Part shown: positions 1 through 9,742 of the stretch, piece after piece
How the letters are laid out: each line of letters starts with the position of its first letter
Position numbering within the stretch: position 1 is the first letter of the stretch
Source: Bacteroidota bacterium
Lineage (GTDB): Bacteria; Bacteroidota; Bacteroidia; Chitinophagales; JADJOU01
Reading direction: 5' to 3'
DNA: 64,000 nucleotides
Assembly: GCA_016713645.1 (NCBI GenBank)
Contig: JADJOU010000010.1
Span: forward strand, 1-64,000
Notes under the pieces: model-generated
What the model saw: the letters and a program-made list of their open reading frames with translations, nothing else
The model's database searches: none
Told to the model about the DNA's origin: nothing
Translations under genes and position numbers: made by a program

Positions 1-2
1 GA

Positions 3-506
3 CATCCTTCTTATAGGCATTTTACTTTTTACGGAGGGCTGGGATATAATTACTACTTCAACTCTATGCAAATTGGCGCTGAGGGGATAAATCCATCCAA
101 CTATGCCTTTTTACTCAAAGCCATGTGGGAACCAGAACATCGATTGAGTATTGGTGTGGAGACTGGGTATATAAGAATGTATCAATGGCAATATCCCTTT
201 AGAAAAAACGAATATCTCGCTTTGTTTCAAATCCCACTGAATACATGCTTTTCGATGAGATTGCACAAAGGTCTTTTCACCAGTTTTTCATTTGGAAGTT
301 CAATTCTGCACAGTTATCTCAATCGAAATGGAAATGAAGTATCTACATTTCAATTGACATTGGCAAATATTAATCTTGGTCTGGGCTATAAGGTAAAAAT
401 GGGACACCGATGGTCATTTGTGGTGGAAACAAACTACCTATATATGAGCAAGGCAAATGATATGTCTATGCTATTCTTGACGAGATTGGGTTATAGTATT
501 TGGTAA
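3..506 (+). CDS. Outer-membrane beta-barrel-like protein, 5' end cut by window edge
   Basis: The frame is open from the first bases of the window, so the N-terminus is missing; the first internal ATG is at 66. The visible 167 residues alternate hydrophobic and polar residues with many aromatic residues and Gly, for example FYGGLGYNYYF and LGLGYKVKMG, and the protein ends in an aromatic residue (GYSIW). That pattern is typical of transmembrane beta-strands of outer-membrane barrels. No specific family could be recognised. It converges with the PorE-like gene, whose stop lies 8 bases downstream on the other strand. A link to envelope functions or type IX secretion is only suggested by this neighbour. 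Confidence 0.55.
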   Translation, partial: HPSYRHFTFYGGLGYNYYFNSMQIGAEGINPSNYAFLLKAMWEPEHRLSIGVETGYIRMYQWQYPFRKNEYLALFQIPLNTCFSMRLHKGLFTSFSFGSSILHSYLNRNGNEVSTFQLTLANINLGLGYKVKMGHRWSFVVETNYLYMSKANDMSMLFLTRLGYSIW

Positions 507-514
507 AAAATCAA

Positions 515-2487
515 TTACTCCCCACTTTTTAAGTTGACGCCCTCTCCCACTACTCTAAATGTAGTTCTTCTATTTTGTTGATGCTCTTCCTCGGTGCAAT
601 CAACACCGTCTGCGCACTTATTGACCAATTTTGTCTCACCATATCCCTTCGCGATGATTTTAGCGGGGTTCACCTTCTTACTGATCAAATAATCTACCAC
701 AGATTGCGCCCTTTCTTGAGACAGCTTTTGATTGTATTCATTTGAACCTCGAGCATCCGTGTGAGATCCAATCTCAATGGTCAAGTGTTCATTTTCTTGA
801 AAGAACTCAATCAATGTATCTAAGGTCAATTGAGATTCTGGCCTCAAAGTCGCCTTATCTAAATCATAATAAATATTGTTGATGACGATTTCCTTTTCAG
901 GAAAAATTCGCTCCAATTCTATCTCTACATGCATTCTGACTAATATTGAATCCAAGGTCGCTAAACCAATCGTAGTCGTCTGAACAGATTTGCTAAAGTA
1001 ATTTCTCTTTGTCGCACTGACTTTGTAATTCGAATTTTTATCCAATAAGAAAACGGCTTCACCCCTATCATTGGTGAGTGAATTTTTCCTAAACTCATTA
1101 GTGGTCAAATTCTCCAGTTCAATGCCCGCATCTTGAAGGATTGATTTGCCAATAATTTTAGAATTGGGATCATTGGGCGACTCATACTTTTTCTCCACAA
1201 CATGGATGATGAGCTCGAAATTATTGTAATGTTCCTTAGCGTATTTGTAGATATCATCACGCCCCATTCCACCCTTTCTATTTGAGGTAAAATACCCTTC
1301 TTCTTTAATGAGATCATTGATGTTTTTAGACTTATACTTCGTTATATAAATTCGAAATCATCGTAACTTGAATTAATAGGGTATTGCAAATTGGTGATAC
1401 TTCCATATAATTTGCCGCCTTCTGTCAATTCTGCTCTAAATATATCTAGTCCGCCCATCCCTTGATGGTAATCAGAAGAAAAGTACAAATAATTATTGTC
1501 ATCGATAAAAGGGAACATCTCATTCCCCTTTGAATTGACCATTCTTCCAGCATTATAGGGCTCACTCCATTCACCACCTTTTAAAATGGAAAAATAAATA
1601 TCCTTTCCTCCAAAACCATTGGGGTGATCAGCTACAAAAAACAATTTCTTTCCATCTTTAGAAATAGATGGATGACCGATATTGATAGAGTCTGCAAAAA
1701 ACCTCAATGGCTCAGGGCTTGACCATTCATCATTTTCAAATTTTGAATAAAATATTCGACAGTGATTGTCGCGATTTGAGGCATCGCCGCATCGAGTAAA
1801 GAAAATTTCTTTTGAATCTCTATACGTGCAAGTGCCTTCATATGCCTTTGAATTTATTGTATCAGGGAGCAATTCAATTTTTCCATCGCCTTTCAATATA
1901 AATATATCGCTGTTCTTTTCTCCCGTCCATTCATTGATATCCTTTCCCTTTGTATCTGCTCGAGAGGAGGAGAAAACCAAGCCACCGGCTTTGTTCATTA
2001 CTGGTGCAAAATCTGCGTACTGTGTGTTGATGGTATTTAGATTTTCAACTTTGATATTTTTATTCTTAATCATCCACTCCATCGCATATTTGCAACCTTC
2101 GCGCTGTGTATAAGCTTCTCGAATCTTATGTTTTTTATAGAGCATCTCGAAATGCACAATAGCATCGCTATATTTTTCATTCATTTTGAGCATAGCGCCA
2201 TACTGCATTGCAACATATGGATCAAATTGAAGATCATTGGCTATTTTATACCATTGCTCGGCTTTTGATGTATTGGAGTATGCGCGATAAGAATCTCCAA
2301 TTTTCTTGGCTATTTCAAATTTATAGATAGGATTGGTCTCTTTCTGAAATTTAGTCTCTAATAGCGAAGCGGCTAATTGATACTTTTTATATTCATAAGC
2401 GATATTGCCATCAGTAATTGCGCTTGAGGTAGAACCACAACTAGTTAAAAAAAAATATATGGGGAATAGGTAAATAATATATTTCAT
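515..2487 (-). CDS. PorE-like lipoprotein: TPR, PD40 propeller, carboxypeptidase-regulatory-like and OmpA C-terminal domains (one frameshift)
   Basis: The start chosen is the ATG at 2487 because it gives a lipoprotein signal ending in FFLTSC. Next come a TPR-like helical part (about residues 30-140), PD40/WD40-like beta-propeller repeats (for example SKDGKKLFFVADHP and DDNNYLYFSSDYHQGMGG), a carboxypeptidase-regulatory-like stretch, and a C-terminal OmpA peptidoglycan-binding domain (IYYDLDKATLRPES, SHTDARGSNEYNQKLS, NRRTTF). This domain order is that of PorE, a periplasmic T9SS component, and of related Bacteroidota OmpA lipoproteins. The reading frame breaks near 1340: the first frame ends after DDFEFI and the protein continues as ITKYKSKNINDLIKEEGYF in the next frame. 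It follows the ureohydrolase-like gene on the same strand with an 84-base gap. The PorE assignment rests on architecture only. Confidence 0.75.
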
Positions 2488-2571
2488 CCCCTCAAAATTA
2501 AAAGAAATAAAACAGCGGTTCCAAATATTTTGAATCATAGCAGCCAAAGTGAATGAGGATTGAAACATGTT

Positions 2572-3701
2572 TTAGAATATCCCTTTGTATGCATTCATCC
2601 AACGATCTGGCAATTCATTATTGAGCGCAGATTGATAATCCCTATAATCACATGGGATGAAATGCATATTCCCAAATTTATCCTCAAATCTTCAGAGATT
2701 TCCATCCACCAGCGGTCTGTTTTTTTGCTCTTCCAGAATGAAATTTCTGTATCAAATTCTTCATTCTGCACAATAAATTTCAAGAATCCATCTTCAGAGT
2801 CGATTACATTCTCTACAATTCTATTTGAATAACCCTCGATAAAATACCATATCATTTGGGCGATGAGTGCCCCAGTTTGACCATTGTGATCTAATTCCTC
2901 TTCATAACCATACACGCCATAAGTCATTATATGGTCGCTCAATCCAGCAAATCGCGCAATTTGGCATGCTTCCTCACTGGTGAATCCATTTGGCGTCTGA
3001 TTCAGGCAAGCAGGAGCATCGGCCATTTTAATGGAATTCATATTAAAAAACAAGATATCCCCATCGCGAATATACGGTTCGATATTTCTAATGCTCGGCC
3101 GCAATTCCCCCAATCTCACCGCCTCGAAATTCATAGTATGCAAGGCCTTTAATACCTTTGGTTGTACAAAATAAGATTGATATCCAAGATGAATATACTT
3201 CTGCAAATAATTAGGTTCTATCTCAAACAATTCTTTTAAATAAAAAGCTTCAGAGTCTTTTATTGAATGAAGATTGTCCATTTCTATGCGCTCATCGATA
3301 TTGATGACAGTAGCCATTTCTCCTCTCTCCTCATAGCCTTTATATTGCGCTAAGGCGAGGCGCTTTTTCGAACTCACAATAATCAATGGCTTATTGCTCT
3401 TGATAAAATAATCTGATATCAACGTAAGATTTTCCATCGAAAACTCAACAGCATTTTCAAATGGAATATTGCCCATGTCAATTAAAGACATTTTCTTTCC
3501 ATGGAAATAGTATTGATACAATTCTGTTCTTATCAACTCTGTATTGGAAGAATTTTCATCATCGACAAATACGATTCCCAAATCGATATCATCTAAGAAT
3601 AAGACGTCTCCATCATAGAATCGAACATGCTGCAATAAGTGATCAATCAAACCTCGCCCATTGTTTTCGGGATTAATTGTCTTTAAAAAAGGAAATATCA
3701 T
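2572..3701 (-). CDS. Ureohydrolase/formimidoylglutamase-family protein lacking the metal ligands (one frameshift)
   Basis: About 375 residues resembling the arginase/formiminoglutamase homologues that Bacteroidota annotate as formimidoylglutamase; the best preserved part is NGFTSEEACQIARFAGLSD. The usual manganese-binding motifs are not visible. Where GGDHS is expected the protein has SSKKR, where DAHxD is expected it has NIDERIEM, and where the DxDxxDP motif is expected it has NMNSIKMADAP. It therefore looks like a non-catalytic relative. The C-terminus changes frame near 2640-2655: the conserved tail FIPCDYRDYQSALNNELP...WMNAYKGIF is in a different frame and stops at 2572. It lies upstream of the PorE-like gene, probably in one transcript. 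Confidence 0.65.
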
Positions 3702-3711
3702 AGCGCTATAT

Positions 3712-4322
3712 TTAAAAGAAATACATACCTCTCACTGAAAGGCAATTATGAACCTGATTGTTTTTACTTGAAATTGGTATAATCGAATAAGACCCTCTCA
3801 AGTTAAAACCAAAATGCTTCTTTATTTTAAAAGTTACATTAATTAAACCGCTCAAATCATACTTCCGATAAATTTCAAAAAAAGAGGATCCTTATTATTT
3901 GAACCGGAATTATCTTCATAGGTAAAATCTGTCCTCATAATCCCCCCCAAACTTACTCCTACCCCAAACATGGCTACTTTCTTGTCGTGATAACTGATGA
4001 ATATAGGCACTTCTGCATAATCCATGACAATTTTAGCATAAGAAACAGGGGTAAAATTCCCATTATCATCTCTCGGCGTACCACTCGCGCCTTTCATATT
4101 ATACAAGATCTCCGTGCTAATTGACCAATTGGGTTTAATTTTAAAATAAACGCCAACACCGCCATTTCCTCCGAACTTTGTATACCCCTTCATTCCATCT
4201 CCTTCAATTTGACTCGTATTCGCTCCCAAGACGATATAAGGTTTGAATGTCTTATCATCTTGGCCATAAAGACTACTTGCAATTAAGACAGATAAAACGA
4301 ATAAAAAACAGCATGTTTTCAT
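3712..4322 (-). CDS. PorT-family-like outer membrane beta-barrel protein (one frameshift)
   Basis: The ATG at 4322 gives a signal peptide (MKTCCFLFVLSVLIASSLYG, then Q). The mature part starts with KPYIVLGANTSQ and has a small-barrel pattern (GGVGVYFKIKPNWSISTEILYN, EVPIFISY, GVGVSLGG), as in the OMP_b-brl_2/PorT-like families. The first frame stops at 3852. The protein continues in another frame from near 3865 as FEIYRKYDLSGLINVTFKIK and ends with SVRGMYFF at 3712, giving about 200 residues and a typical aromatic last residue. It is divergent from the thiolase gene. The exact function is unknown. Confidence 0.65.
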
Positions 4323-4465
4323 GAAAAATATTAGATATAGCAAACCTACACATTTTTTTCTATTTTTTAAGAAAGGATGCATGCGAGGTGATGTAAAAAG
4401 ATATCGAAAGTATCTGCTACATAATGAATAAGCTTTTATACTTTTATGCACACAAAGTATATCAT

Positions 4466-5752
4466 ATGAGAAAGGTCGTAATCATAGAAGGCACAAGAAC
4501 CCCTTTTGCAAAATCAGGGACGGATTATGCTGATTTAATGTCCTATCAATTGGCCAGTTATGCGATTAAGGGTTTATTGATAAAAACCGGAATAGATCCA
4601 AAATTGATTGATCGGGTGATTATGGGCAACGTCATTTCAAATATACAGACTTCCAATGTCGCGCGAGAAGCATCGCTCATGGCCGGCATTCCTTATACAA
4701 GTCCCTGCAATACCGTTACACAAGCATGCATATCAGCCAATAGAGCAATCTGCGATGGTTATGCAGAGATAGCGATTGGCAAAGCAGATATTATCATTGC
4801 AGGTGGCGTTGAAAACAGCAGTGATACGCCCATTGGATTTAGGAAACCCATGCGCAAAAAACTATTCAATGCACAAAAATTGCGCGGAATTGGCGATACA
4901 TTAAAATTCATCTTTAGTTTGCGTCCGAGTGATTTTTATCCTGGAAAACCAGCTATTGCAGAGTTTTTGACGGGTCGAACCATGGGATTAGATTGCGATA
5001 TCCTCGCATCAAAATGGCATGCTAGCAGAGCGGAGCAAGATATTTTTGCAGTTAGATCGCATCAATTAGCTGCTGCTGGATTTAGAGACAATATACTACA
5101 ACAAGAAATTACAGAAGTGAGTATAGCCCCTAATTTTGTCCCAGTCAAAGTGGACAATGGCATTCGGGGTGACACGAGTATAGAGAAAATGGCTGGACTC
5201 AAACCAGCATTTGATAAAAAACACGGAACTTTGACAGCAGCCAATTCTTCTTTTCTCACAGATGGCGCAGCCTGCGTATTGATGATGAGCGAAGAAAAAG
5301 CATTGGAATTGGGCTATACTCCTAAAGCAAGCATTTATGATTATGTTTTTACGGGAAGTGATTTAGAAAATGAATTATTGCTTGGACCCGCTTATGCAAC
5401 GGCAAAAATTCTCACAAAAAACAAAATGTCACTTTCAGACATCGATGTATTTGAATACCACGAGGCCTTTGCAGGACAGATTATTGCGAATATGAATGCC
5501 TTGAATTCAGATGAATTTGCAAGAGAAAAATTAGGATTAGAAAAAAAGATAGGGACCATTCCATTAGACAAAATGAATATTCACGGTGGTTCCTTATCGA
5601 TTGGCCATCCATTTGGAGCAACAGGAGCGCGATTGGTCACGACAGCGATGAATAGATTGGAAAGAGAAAATGGAAGGTTTGCGCTTATTGCTGCATGCGC
5701 CGCAGGAGCGCATGGGAATGCCATAATTTTAGAACGCTATACTAAAAATTAA
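4466..5752 (+). CDS. fadI: Acetyl-CoA C-acyltransferase (thiolase, FadI/HADHB type)
   Basis: Thiolase of 428 residues using the ATG at 4466 (MRKVVIIEG); 14 extra residues upstream are open but not conserved-looking. The nucleophilic Cys is in NTVTQACISANRA, the catalytic His in GGSLSIGHPFGATGARLV and the second Cys in AACAAGAHGNA. The CAAG form of the last motif is that of FadI and the mitochondrial trifunctional beta-subunit rather than CxGGGQG thiolases. The expected role is 3-ketoacyl-CoA thiolysis in fatty-acid beta-oxidation. The EamA transporter gene begins 5 bases after its stop, so the two are probably co-transcribed. No matching hydratase/dehydrogenase gene is nearby; an acyl-CoA dehydrogenase lies at the far end of the window. 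Confidence 0.85.
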   Translation: MRKVVIIEGTRTPFAKSGTDYADLMSYQLASYAIKGLLIKTGIDPKLIDRVIMGNVISNIQTSNVAREASLMAGIPYTSPCNTVTQACISANRAICDGYAEIAIGKADIIIAGGVENSSDTPIGFRKPMRKKLFNAQKLRGIGDTLKFIFSLRPSDFYPGKPAIAEFLTGRTMGLDCDILASKWHASRAEQDIFAVRSHQLAAAGFRDNILQQEITEVSIAPNFVPVKVDNGIRGDTSIEKMAGLKPAFDKKHGTLTAANSSFLTDGAACVLMMSEEKALELGYTPKASIYDYVFTGSDLENELLLGPAYATAKILTKNKMSLSDIDVFEYHEAFAGQIIANMNALNSDEFAREKLGLEKKIGTIPLDKMNIHGGSLSIGHPFGATGARLVTTAMNRLERENGRFALIAACAAGAHGNAIILERYTKN

Positions 5753-5757
5753 TCAAG

Positions 5758-6180
5758 ATGGAAGTTTGGAAAGTATTGGCTATTTTGTCCATGATTTTTG
5801 CAGGATTCACAGCAGTCACTGCGAAATTGGGTATGAGCGGAACAACTCCGCAAATTGCGATGATATTCAGGGCGGGAATTATTTTCATCGTCGTATTCAT
5901 CGATTTTATGCGATCAAAAAGTCATCTTGCACTGAGCTCGTTGCCGAAAATATCCCTCATCTATCTCATCATATCGGGGGTTGTCGCAGCGGGATCTTGG
6001 TTGTGTTATTATCACGCCATCAAAGATGGAAATGTCTCTGTCGTCAATACCATCGATAAAGCGAGTATAGTGATTACATTGATTCTTTCATTCTGGATTC
6101 TCAAAGAACCACTCACATGGCAAATTGCGCTTGGAGGAAGCTTAATCACCGCTGGGATGTTTATATTACTTTGGAAATAA
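5758..6180 (+). CDS. EamA-family small membrane transporter (single EamA domain)
   Basis: 140 residues with five hydrophobic segments, for example VLAILSMIFAGFTAVTAKLG, GIIFIVVFIDFM, LIYLIISGVVAAGSWLCYY, ASIVITLILSFWILKEP and IALGGSLITAGMFILLW. The ILKEPLTWQIALGGSLITAG ending is typical of an EamA/DMT half. It has only one EamA domain instead of two, as in small drug/metabolite transporters that act as dimers. The substrate cannot be told. It starts 5 bases after the thiolase stop and fmt follows about 30 bases later. Confidence 0.75.
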   Translation: MEVWKVLAILSMIFAGFTAVTAKLGMSGTTPQIAMIFRAGIIFIVVFIDFMRSKSHLALSSLPKISLIYLIISGVVAAGSWLCYYHAIKDGNVSVVNTIDKASIVITLILSFWILKEPLTWQIALGGSLITAGMFILLWK

Positions 6181-6211
6181 AATAAATTGAGTTAATTCGC
6201 ATCACCTATTT

Positions 6212-7120
6212 ATGAAAATACTTTTTCTCGGAACACCTGATTTTGCTGTAGAATCTTTAAAAATATTGGTAGAGCATCAATACGAAATCGTTGGGGTAGT
6301 CACAGCTCCTGATAAGCCATCTGGACGGGGATTGGAAATTCATGAAACCCCTGTTAAAAAATATGCAAAAGAAGTTGGATTGAAAATATTTCAACCAGAA
6401 AAACTAAAGTCTCCTGAATTTATTGAATCGCTAAAAGAATTAGAAATAGATTTGGGCATCGTGGTTGCATTTAGAATGTTGCCAGAGATGGTGTGGAACT
6501 TGCCCAAGATGGGAACATTCAATCTCCATGCCTCATTATTGCCGAATTACAGAGGCTCAGCACCTATCAATTGGGCAATTATTCACGGCGAAAAAGAGAC
6601 TGGAGTCACCACTTTTTTCTTAAAACATGAAATTGATACCGGCGATATTCTATTGCAAAAGAAAGTGGAAATTGGAGCCGACGAGACTGCTGGCGAATTA
6701 TATGATCGCTTGATGCATAAAGGCGCAGAATTGGTTTTAGAAACCATGCATTTGATTGAAAAAGGAAATTATTCAACGATTCCTCAAGTGCAAAACACAT
6801 CCATTCATCAAGCGCCAAAATTGTACAAAGAAACCGCCTGCATTGATTTTTCAAAATTAGGTAGAGAAATTTACAATTTTATAAGAGGCATGAATCCTTT
6901 TCCAGGAGCTTGGTTCATGTGGAATCAAAAAAAGATAATTATCTACAAATGTACATTTAATTCCGAAGTTCACACAAATCAACTAGGAGAAATTGCAACC
7001 GATTACAAAACTTATTTTAGGGTGTTTTGCGCTGATGGCTATATAGAAATTTTGGAATTAAAGATGGAGGGAAAGAAGCAAATGAAAATCGTCGATTTTC
7101 TAAATGGAATAAAAAGGTAA
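6212..7120 (+). CDS. fmt: Methionyl-tRNA formyltransferase
   Basis: Intact, 302 residues, the usual length. It transfers a formyl group from 10-formyl-tetrahydrofolate to Met-tRNA(fMet). The N-terminal formyltransferase domain has MKILFLGTPDFAV, the VTAPDKPSGRG loop, the catalytic region FNLHASLLPNYRGSAPINW with Asn and His, and KHEIDTGDIL with the catalytic Asp. A shorter C-terminal tRNA-binding domain follows (from about residue 205, FNGI/IRGMNPFPGAW region). It is one of the few translation genes in the window that is undisturbed. Confidence 0.95.
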   Translation: MKILFLGTPDFAVESLKILVEHQYEIVGVVTAPDKPSGRGLEIHETPVKKYAKEVGLKIFQPEKLKSPEFIESLKELEIDLGIVVAFRMLPEMVWNLPKMGTFNLHASLLPNYRGSAPINWAIIHGEKETGVTTFFLKHEIDTGDILLQKKVEIGADETAGELYDRLMHKGAELVLETMHLIEKGNYSTIPQVQNTSIHQAPKLYKETACIDFSKLGREIYNFIRGMNPFPGAWFMWNQKKIIIYKCTFNSEVHTNQLGEIATDYKTYFRVFCADGYIEILELKMEGKKQMKIVDFLNGIKR

Positions 7121-7203
7121 ATACACCAATGCACAATTCGATTCGAACACAAAAATAAAAACCACTCTCTGATAAATAGTTTAATATTGTTCTTTCATAC
7201 CTT

Positions 7204-7969
7204 ATGGCACTCAACTTACAAAAACCGCTTGCATTCTTTGATTTAGAGACTACAGGAATCAATATCACCAAAGATAGGATTATCGAATTGCACATTTTAA
7301 AAGTCTTCCCCAATCAAGAAAAGCAGTCAAAAACATTCCTTTTAAATCCGACGATTCCCATTCCGAAGGAAGTCACCTTGATTCATGGAATTGCGGATGA
7401 AGACGTGAAAGATTGTCCTACTTTTGAACAAAAGGCGCAGGAGATTTTGGACTTTTTTGGAGATGCCGATTTAGCTGGATATAATTCTAATCGATTCGAT
7501 ATACCGCTTATCACAGAGGAGTTTCTTCGTGTTAATGTAGATTTTAAATTGGGAGAGAGAAAACAAATCGATGTCCAAAACATATTCCACAAAATGGAAA
7601 AGCGCACCTTAGAAGCAGCGCTAAAATTCTATTGCCAAAAAGATTTAGTGAATGCACATAGCGCTGAAGCAGATACAGTGGCCACTTATGAAATTTTAGA
7701 AGCACAATTAGAGCGATATCCAGAGTTGATCAATAATGTCGATTATTTAAGCGAATTCACCATTGACCAAAGTATCATCGACAATGGAAGAAGGTTGATT
7801 AAAGAACAAGGCAAAAATCTGTTTTAATTTTGGCAAATACAAGGGCGTTCCAGTAGAAGAAGTATTTAAAAAAGATACTGGTTACTACAGCTGGATTATG
7901 AATAGTGATTTCGCGCTCGATACAAAGCAAAAATTGAAGGAGATTAAAACGGCGATGAAAATGGGTTAA
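7204..7969 (+). CDS. DEDDh 3'-5' exonuclease, DNA polymerase III epsilon-like (one frameshift)
   Basis: Exonuclease domain with FFDLETTGI (Asp-x-Glu), the second Asp in GYNSNRFDIPLI, and HSAEADTVATYE giving the His and last Asp of a DEDDh active site. The reading frame given by the first ORF stops at 7827. The protein plainly continues in another frame as NFGKYKGVPVEEVFKKDTGY and ends with AMKMG at 7969. That C-terminal piece is the region seen in Bacteroidota exonuclease proteins of about 250 residues. It is not fused to a polymerase, so repair or maturation work is as likely as proofreading. Confidence 0.8.
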
Positions 7970-8023
7970 TTTTTCATAATATTCGCCTCAATTCGCGAAT
8001 TATTCTTTATTATTGTTGCCCCA

Positions 8024-8752
8024 ATGCCCAATGCTGTAGTCATAATCCCTACGTATAATGAGATAGAAAATATCGAGAAGATGGTGAACAAAGTCATGTC
8101 ACTTCGTCCTGCATTTCACATACTCATTGTCGACGATGGTTCACCAGATGGCACAGCGCAAAAGGTCAAAGAATTGCAATTGAAATTTCCCGAAGCATTA
8201 TTTCTATTGGAGAGAAAGGGTAAATCGGGTTTGGGCACTGCCTATATCGCAGGTTTCCGCTGGGCAATAGAACACCAATACGATTATATTTTCGAAATGG
8301 ATTGCGATTTCTCCCACAATCCAGATGATTTGTGTCATTTATTGGCGAAATGTGAAGCTGGAGCTGATGTCGCTGTTGGGTCGAGATATGTAAAAGGCGG
8401 GCAAATAAAGAATTGGCCTCAAGATAGACTTTTGCTATCCTATTTCGCTTCCCTCTATGTGCGATTTTTTACGTGGATTGGCGTCAATGATACCACTGCA
8501 GGTTTTGTTGGCTACAAGAGAAAAGTGCTAGAAACCATTGATTTAAACAAGATCAAATTTGTCGGCTATGCCTTTCAAATTGAGATGAAATTTGCAGCAG
8601 CACAATTGGGCTTTAAGATTGTCGAGCATCCAATCACCTTCATAGATAGAGAATTCGGCCAATCCAAGATGAGCAGCGGCATCATTAAAGAGGCAATCAT
8701 TGGCGTCCTTCAAATGAAGTGGAACAGTTTCTTTTCTTCATACAAGAAATAG
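8024..8752 (+). CDS. Polyprenol monophosphomannose synthase-like glycosyltransferase (GT2)
   Basis: 242 residues, intact. GT-A fold family 2 transferase with VVIIPTYNEIENI at the N-terminus, VDDGSPDGT for nucleotide binding, FEMDCDFSHNPDD as the metal-binding DxD motif, and VGSRYVKGGQIKNWP. It lacks C-terminal membrane segments, as in bacterial Ppm1/Dpm1-type soluble domains. It should move a hexose, usually mannose from GDP-mannose, onto polyprenyl phosphate, supplying membrane glycosyltransferases. Sugar and lipid identity are inferred from the family. Confidence 0.88.
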   Translation: MPNAVVIIPTYNEIENIEKMVNKVMSLRPAFHILIVDDGSPDGTAQKVKELQLKFPEALFLLERKGKSGLGTAYIAGFRWAIEHQYDYIFEMDCDFSHNPDDLCHLLAKCEAGADVAVGSRYVKGGQIKNWPQDRLLLSYFASLYVRFFTWIGVNDTTAGFVGYKRKVLETIDLNKIKFVGYAFQIEMKFAAAQLGFKIVEHPITFIDREFGQSKMSSGIIKEAIIGVLQMKWNSFFSSYKK

Positions 8753-8851
8753 GTTCATAGCGTCGTATTTGCCTATTTATGAGCTCTTTTCCTTAATTGG
8801 CATTTAATTTGCATCTACCGCTAGGTGTGCATATTATAAAACCTAATTCCT

Positions 8852-9328
8852 ATGTTTAAATCCCCCAAACAATTTGAAATAGACTCGATTGACAAACAAA
8901 TTCTCAACCTACTTCTCAATGATTCTGCCCTCTCTTATCAAGAAATCGGCCGAAGGTTGGATATGTCGAGCGGAACCGTGCATGTGCGCGTAAAAAAGAT
9001 GGAGACCATTGGAATTATAACAGGACATAAAGCTGTTGTAGATTACTCCAAAGTCGGCTATGATATTTCTTGTTTTATCGGCATATTCTTGAAGAATACT
9101 CATGACTTTGATTTTGTAGCTAAAGAATTAGAGAAAATAGATGAATTGGTCTCTGTAGATTATACTACGGGGAATTATTCCATGATTGTCAAGGTCATTT
9201 GCAAAGATACTAGCCATTTAAGGGCGGTTTTAATCGACAAAATTCAGACAATAGAAGGTGTACAGCGAACAGAATCACACATTTCACTCAAACAATCACT
9301 AGAGAAAGCGCTCGTCATTCAAGACTAA
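8852..9328 (+). CDS. Lrp/AsnC-family transcriptional regulator
   Basis: 158 residues. The N-terminal helix-turn-helix is SYQEIGRRLDMSSGTVHVRVKKME after IDKQILNLLLNDS, and the C-terminal RAM/AsnC effector domain runs from about residue 70 (ISCFIGIFLKN to the end). Lrp-type proteins form octamers and respond to amino acids. The effector and targets cannot be told from the sequence. The winged-helix gene follows 66 bases later in the same direction. Confidence 0.9.
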   Translation: MFKSPKQFEIDSIDKQILNLLLNDSALSYQEIGRRLDMSSGTVHVRVKKMETIGIITGHKAVVDYSKVGYDISCFIGIFLKNTHDFDFVAKELEKIDELVSVDYTTGNYSMIVKVICKDTSHLRAVLIDKIQTIEGVQRTESHISLKQSLEKALVIQD

Positions 9329-9344
9329 TTCAAAAAAATAATAG

Positions 9345-9385
9345 TTTGTAATCTAAACTAATTTATATTTGAAATTGATTACAAA
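9345..9385. promoter_or_regulatory. Inverted repeat upstream of the winged-helix regulator
   Basis: TTTGTAATC at 9345-9353 is exactly matched by its reverse complement GATTACAAA at 9377-9385, with 23 bases between. It lies between the Lrp-type gene and the winged-helix gene, ending 9 bases before the latter's ATG. It is a candidate operator for one of these two regulators. Confidence 0.5.
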
Positions 9386-9394
9386 TTTTACCGC

Positions 9395-9685
9395 ATGTTT
9401 AAGCCACTTGATCCAATATTGCATTCAGAATTGAGGTTATCTATTCTCAATATCTTAATCAATGAAAAATCAGCAGAATTTTCTACAATTAAAGAGGTTA
9501 CAGAATCTAGTGCGGGCAATATTTCCATTCAACTTAAAAAGCTAGAGGTAGCCGGCTATATTGAGATTAAAAAAAAATTCAAAGGATCTTATCCACTCAC
9601 AACATGCAAACCGACAAAAAAAGGCATCAAGGCATTTATGGAGTATAGTATCGCAATCAAAGACTATTTAAAAATAAAAAAATAG
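9395..9685 (+). CDS. Small winged-helix transcriptional regulator
   Basis: 96 residues, essentially one winged-helix domain: HSELRLSILNILINE, then TIKEVTESSAGNISIQLKKL as recognition helix region and IEIKKKFKG as the wing, followed by TKKGIKAFMEY. The pattern matches the MarR/ArsR-like HTH_34 group of small Bacteroidota regulators. It has no ligand-binding domain. An inverted repeat sits directly upstream and may be its own operator. Confidence 0.8.
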   Translation: MFKPLDPILHSELRLSILNILINEKSAEFSTIKEVTESSAGNISIQLKKLEVAGYIEIKKKFKGSYPLTTCKPTKKGIKAFMEYSIAIKDYLKIKK

Positions 9686-9742
9686 CGGCAATTAAAACGC
9701 ACTACTAGAGAATTTTCAAATTTAAGATTCAACTATTAGCTG

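Noticed and set aside
2560..2832. Plus-strand 90-residue open frame opposite the ureohydrolase gene
   Set aside because: It is the complement of a conserved coding region, with no recognisable domain; the same holds for the other antisense frames opposite leuS, menD, pheT and sufB.
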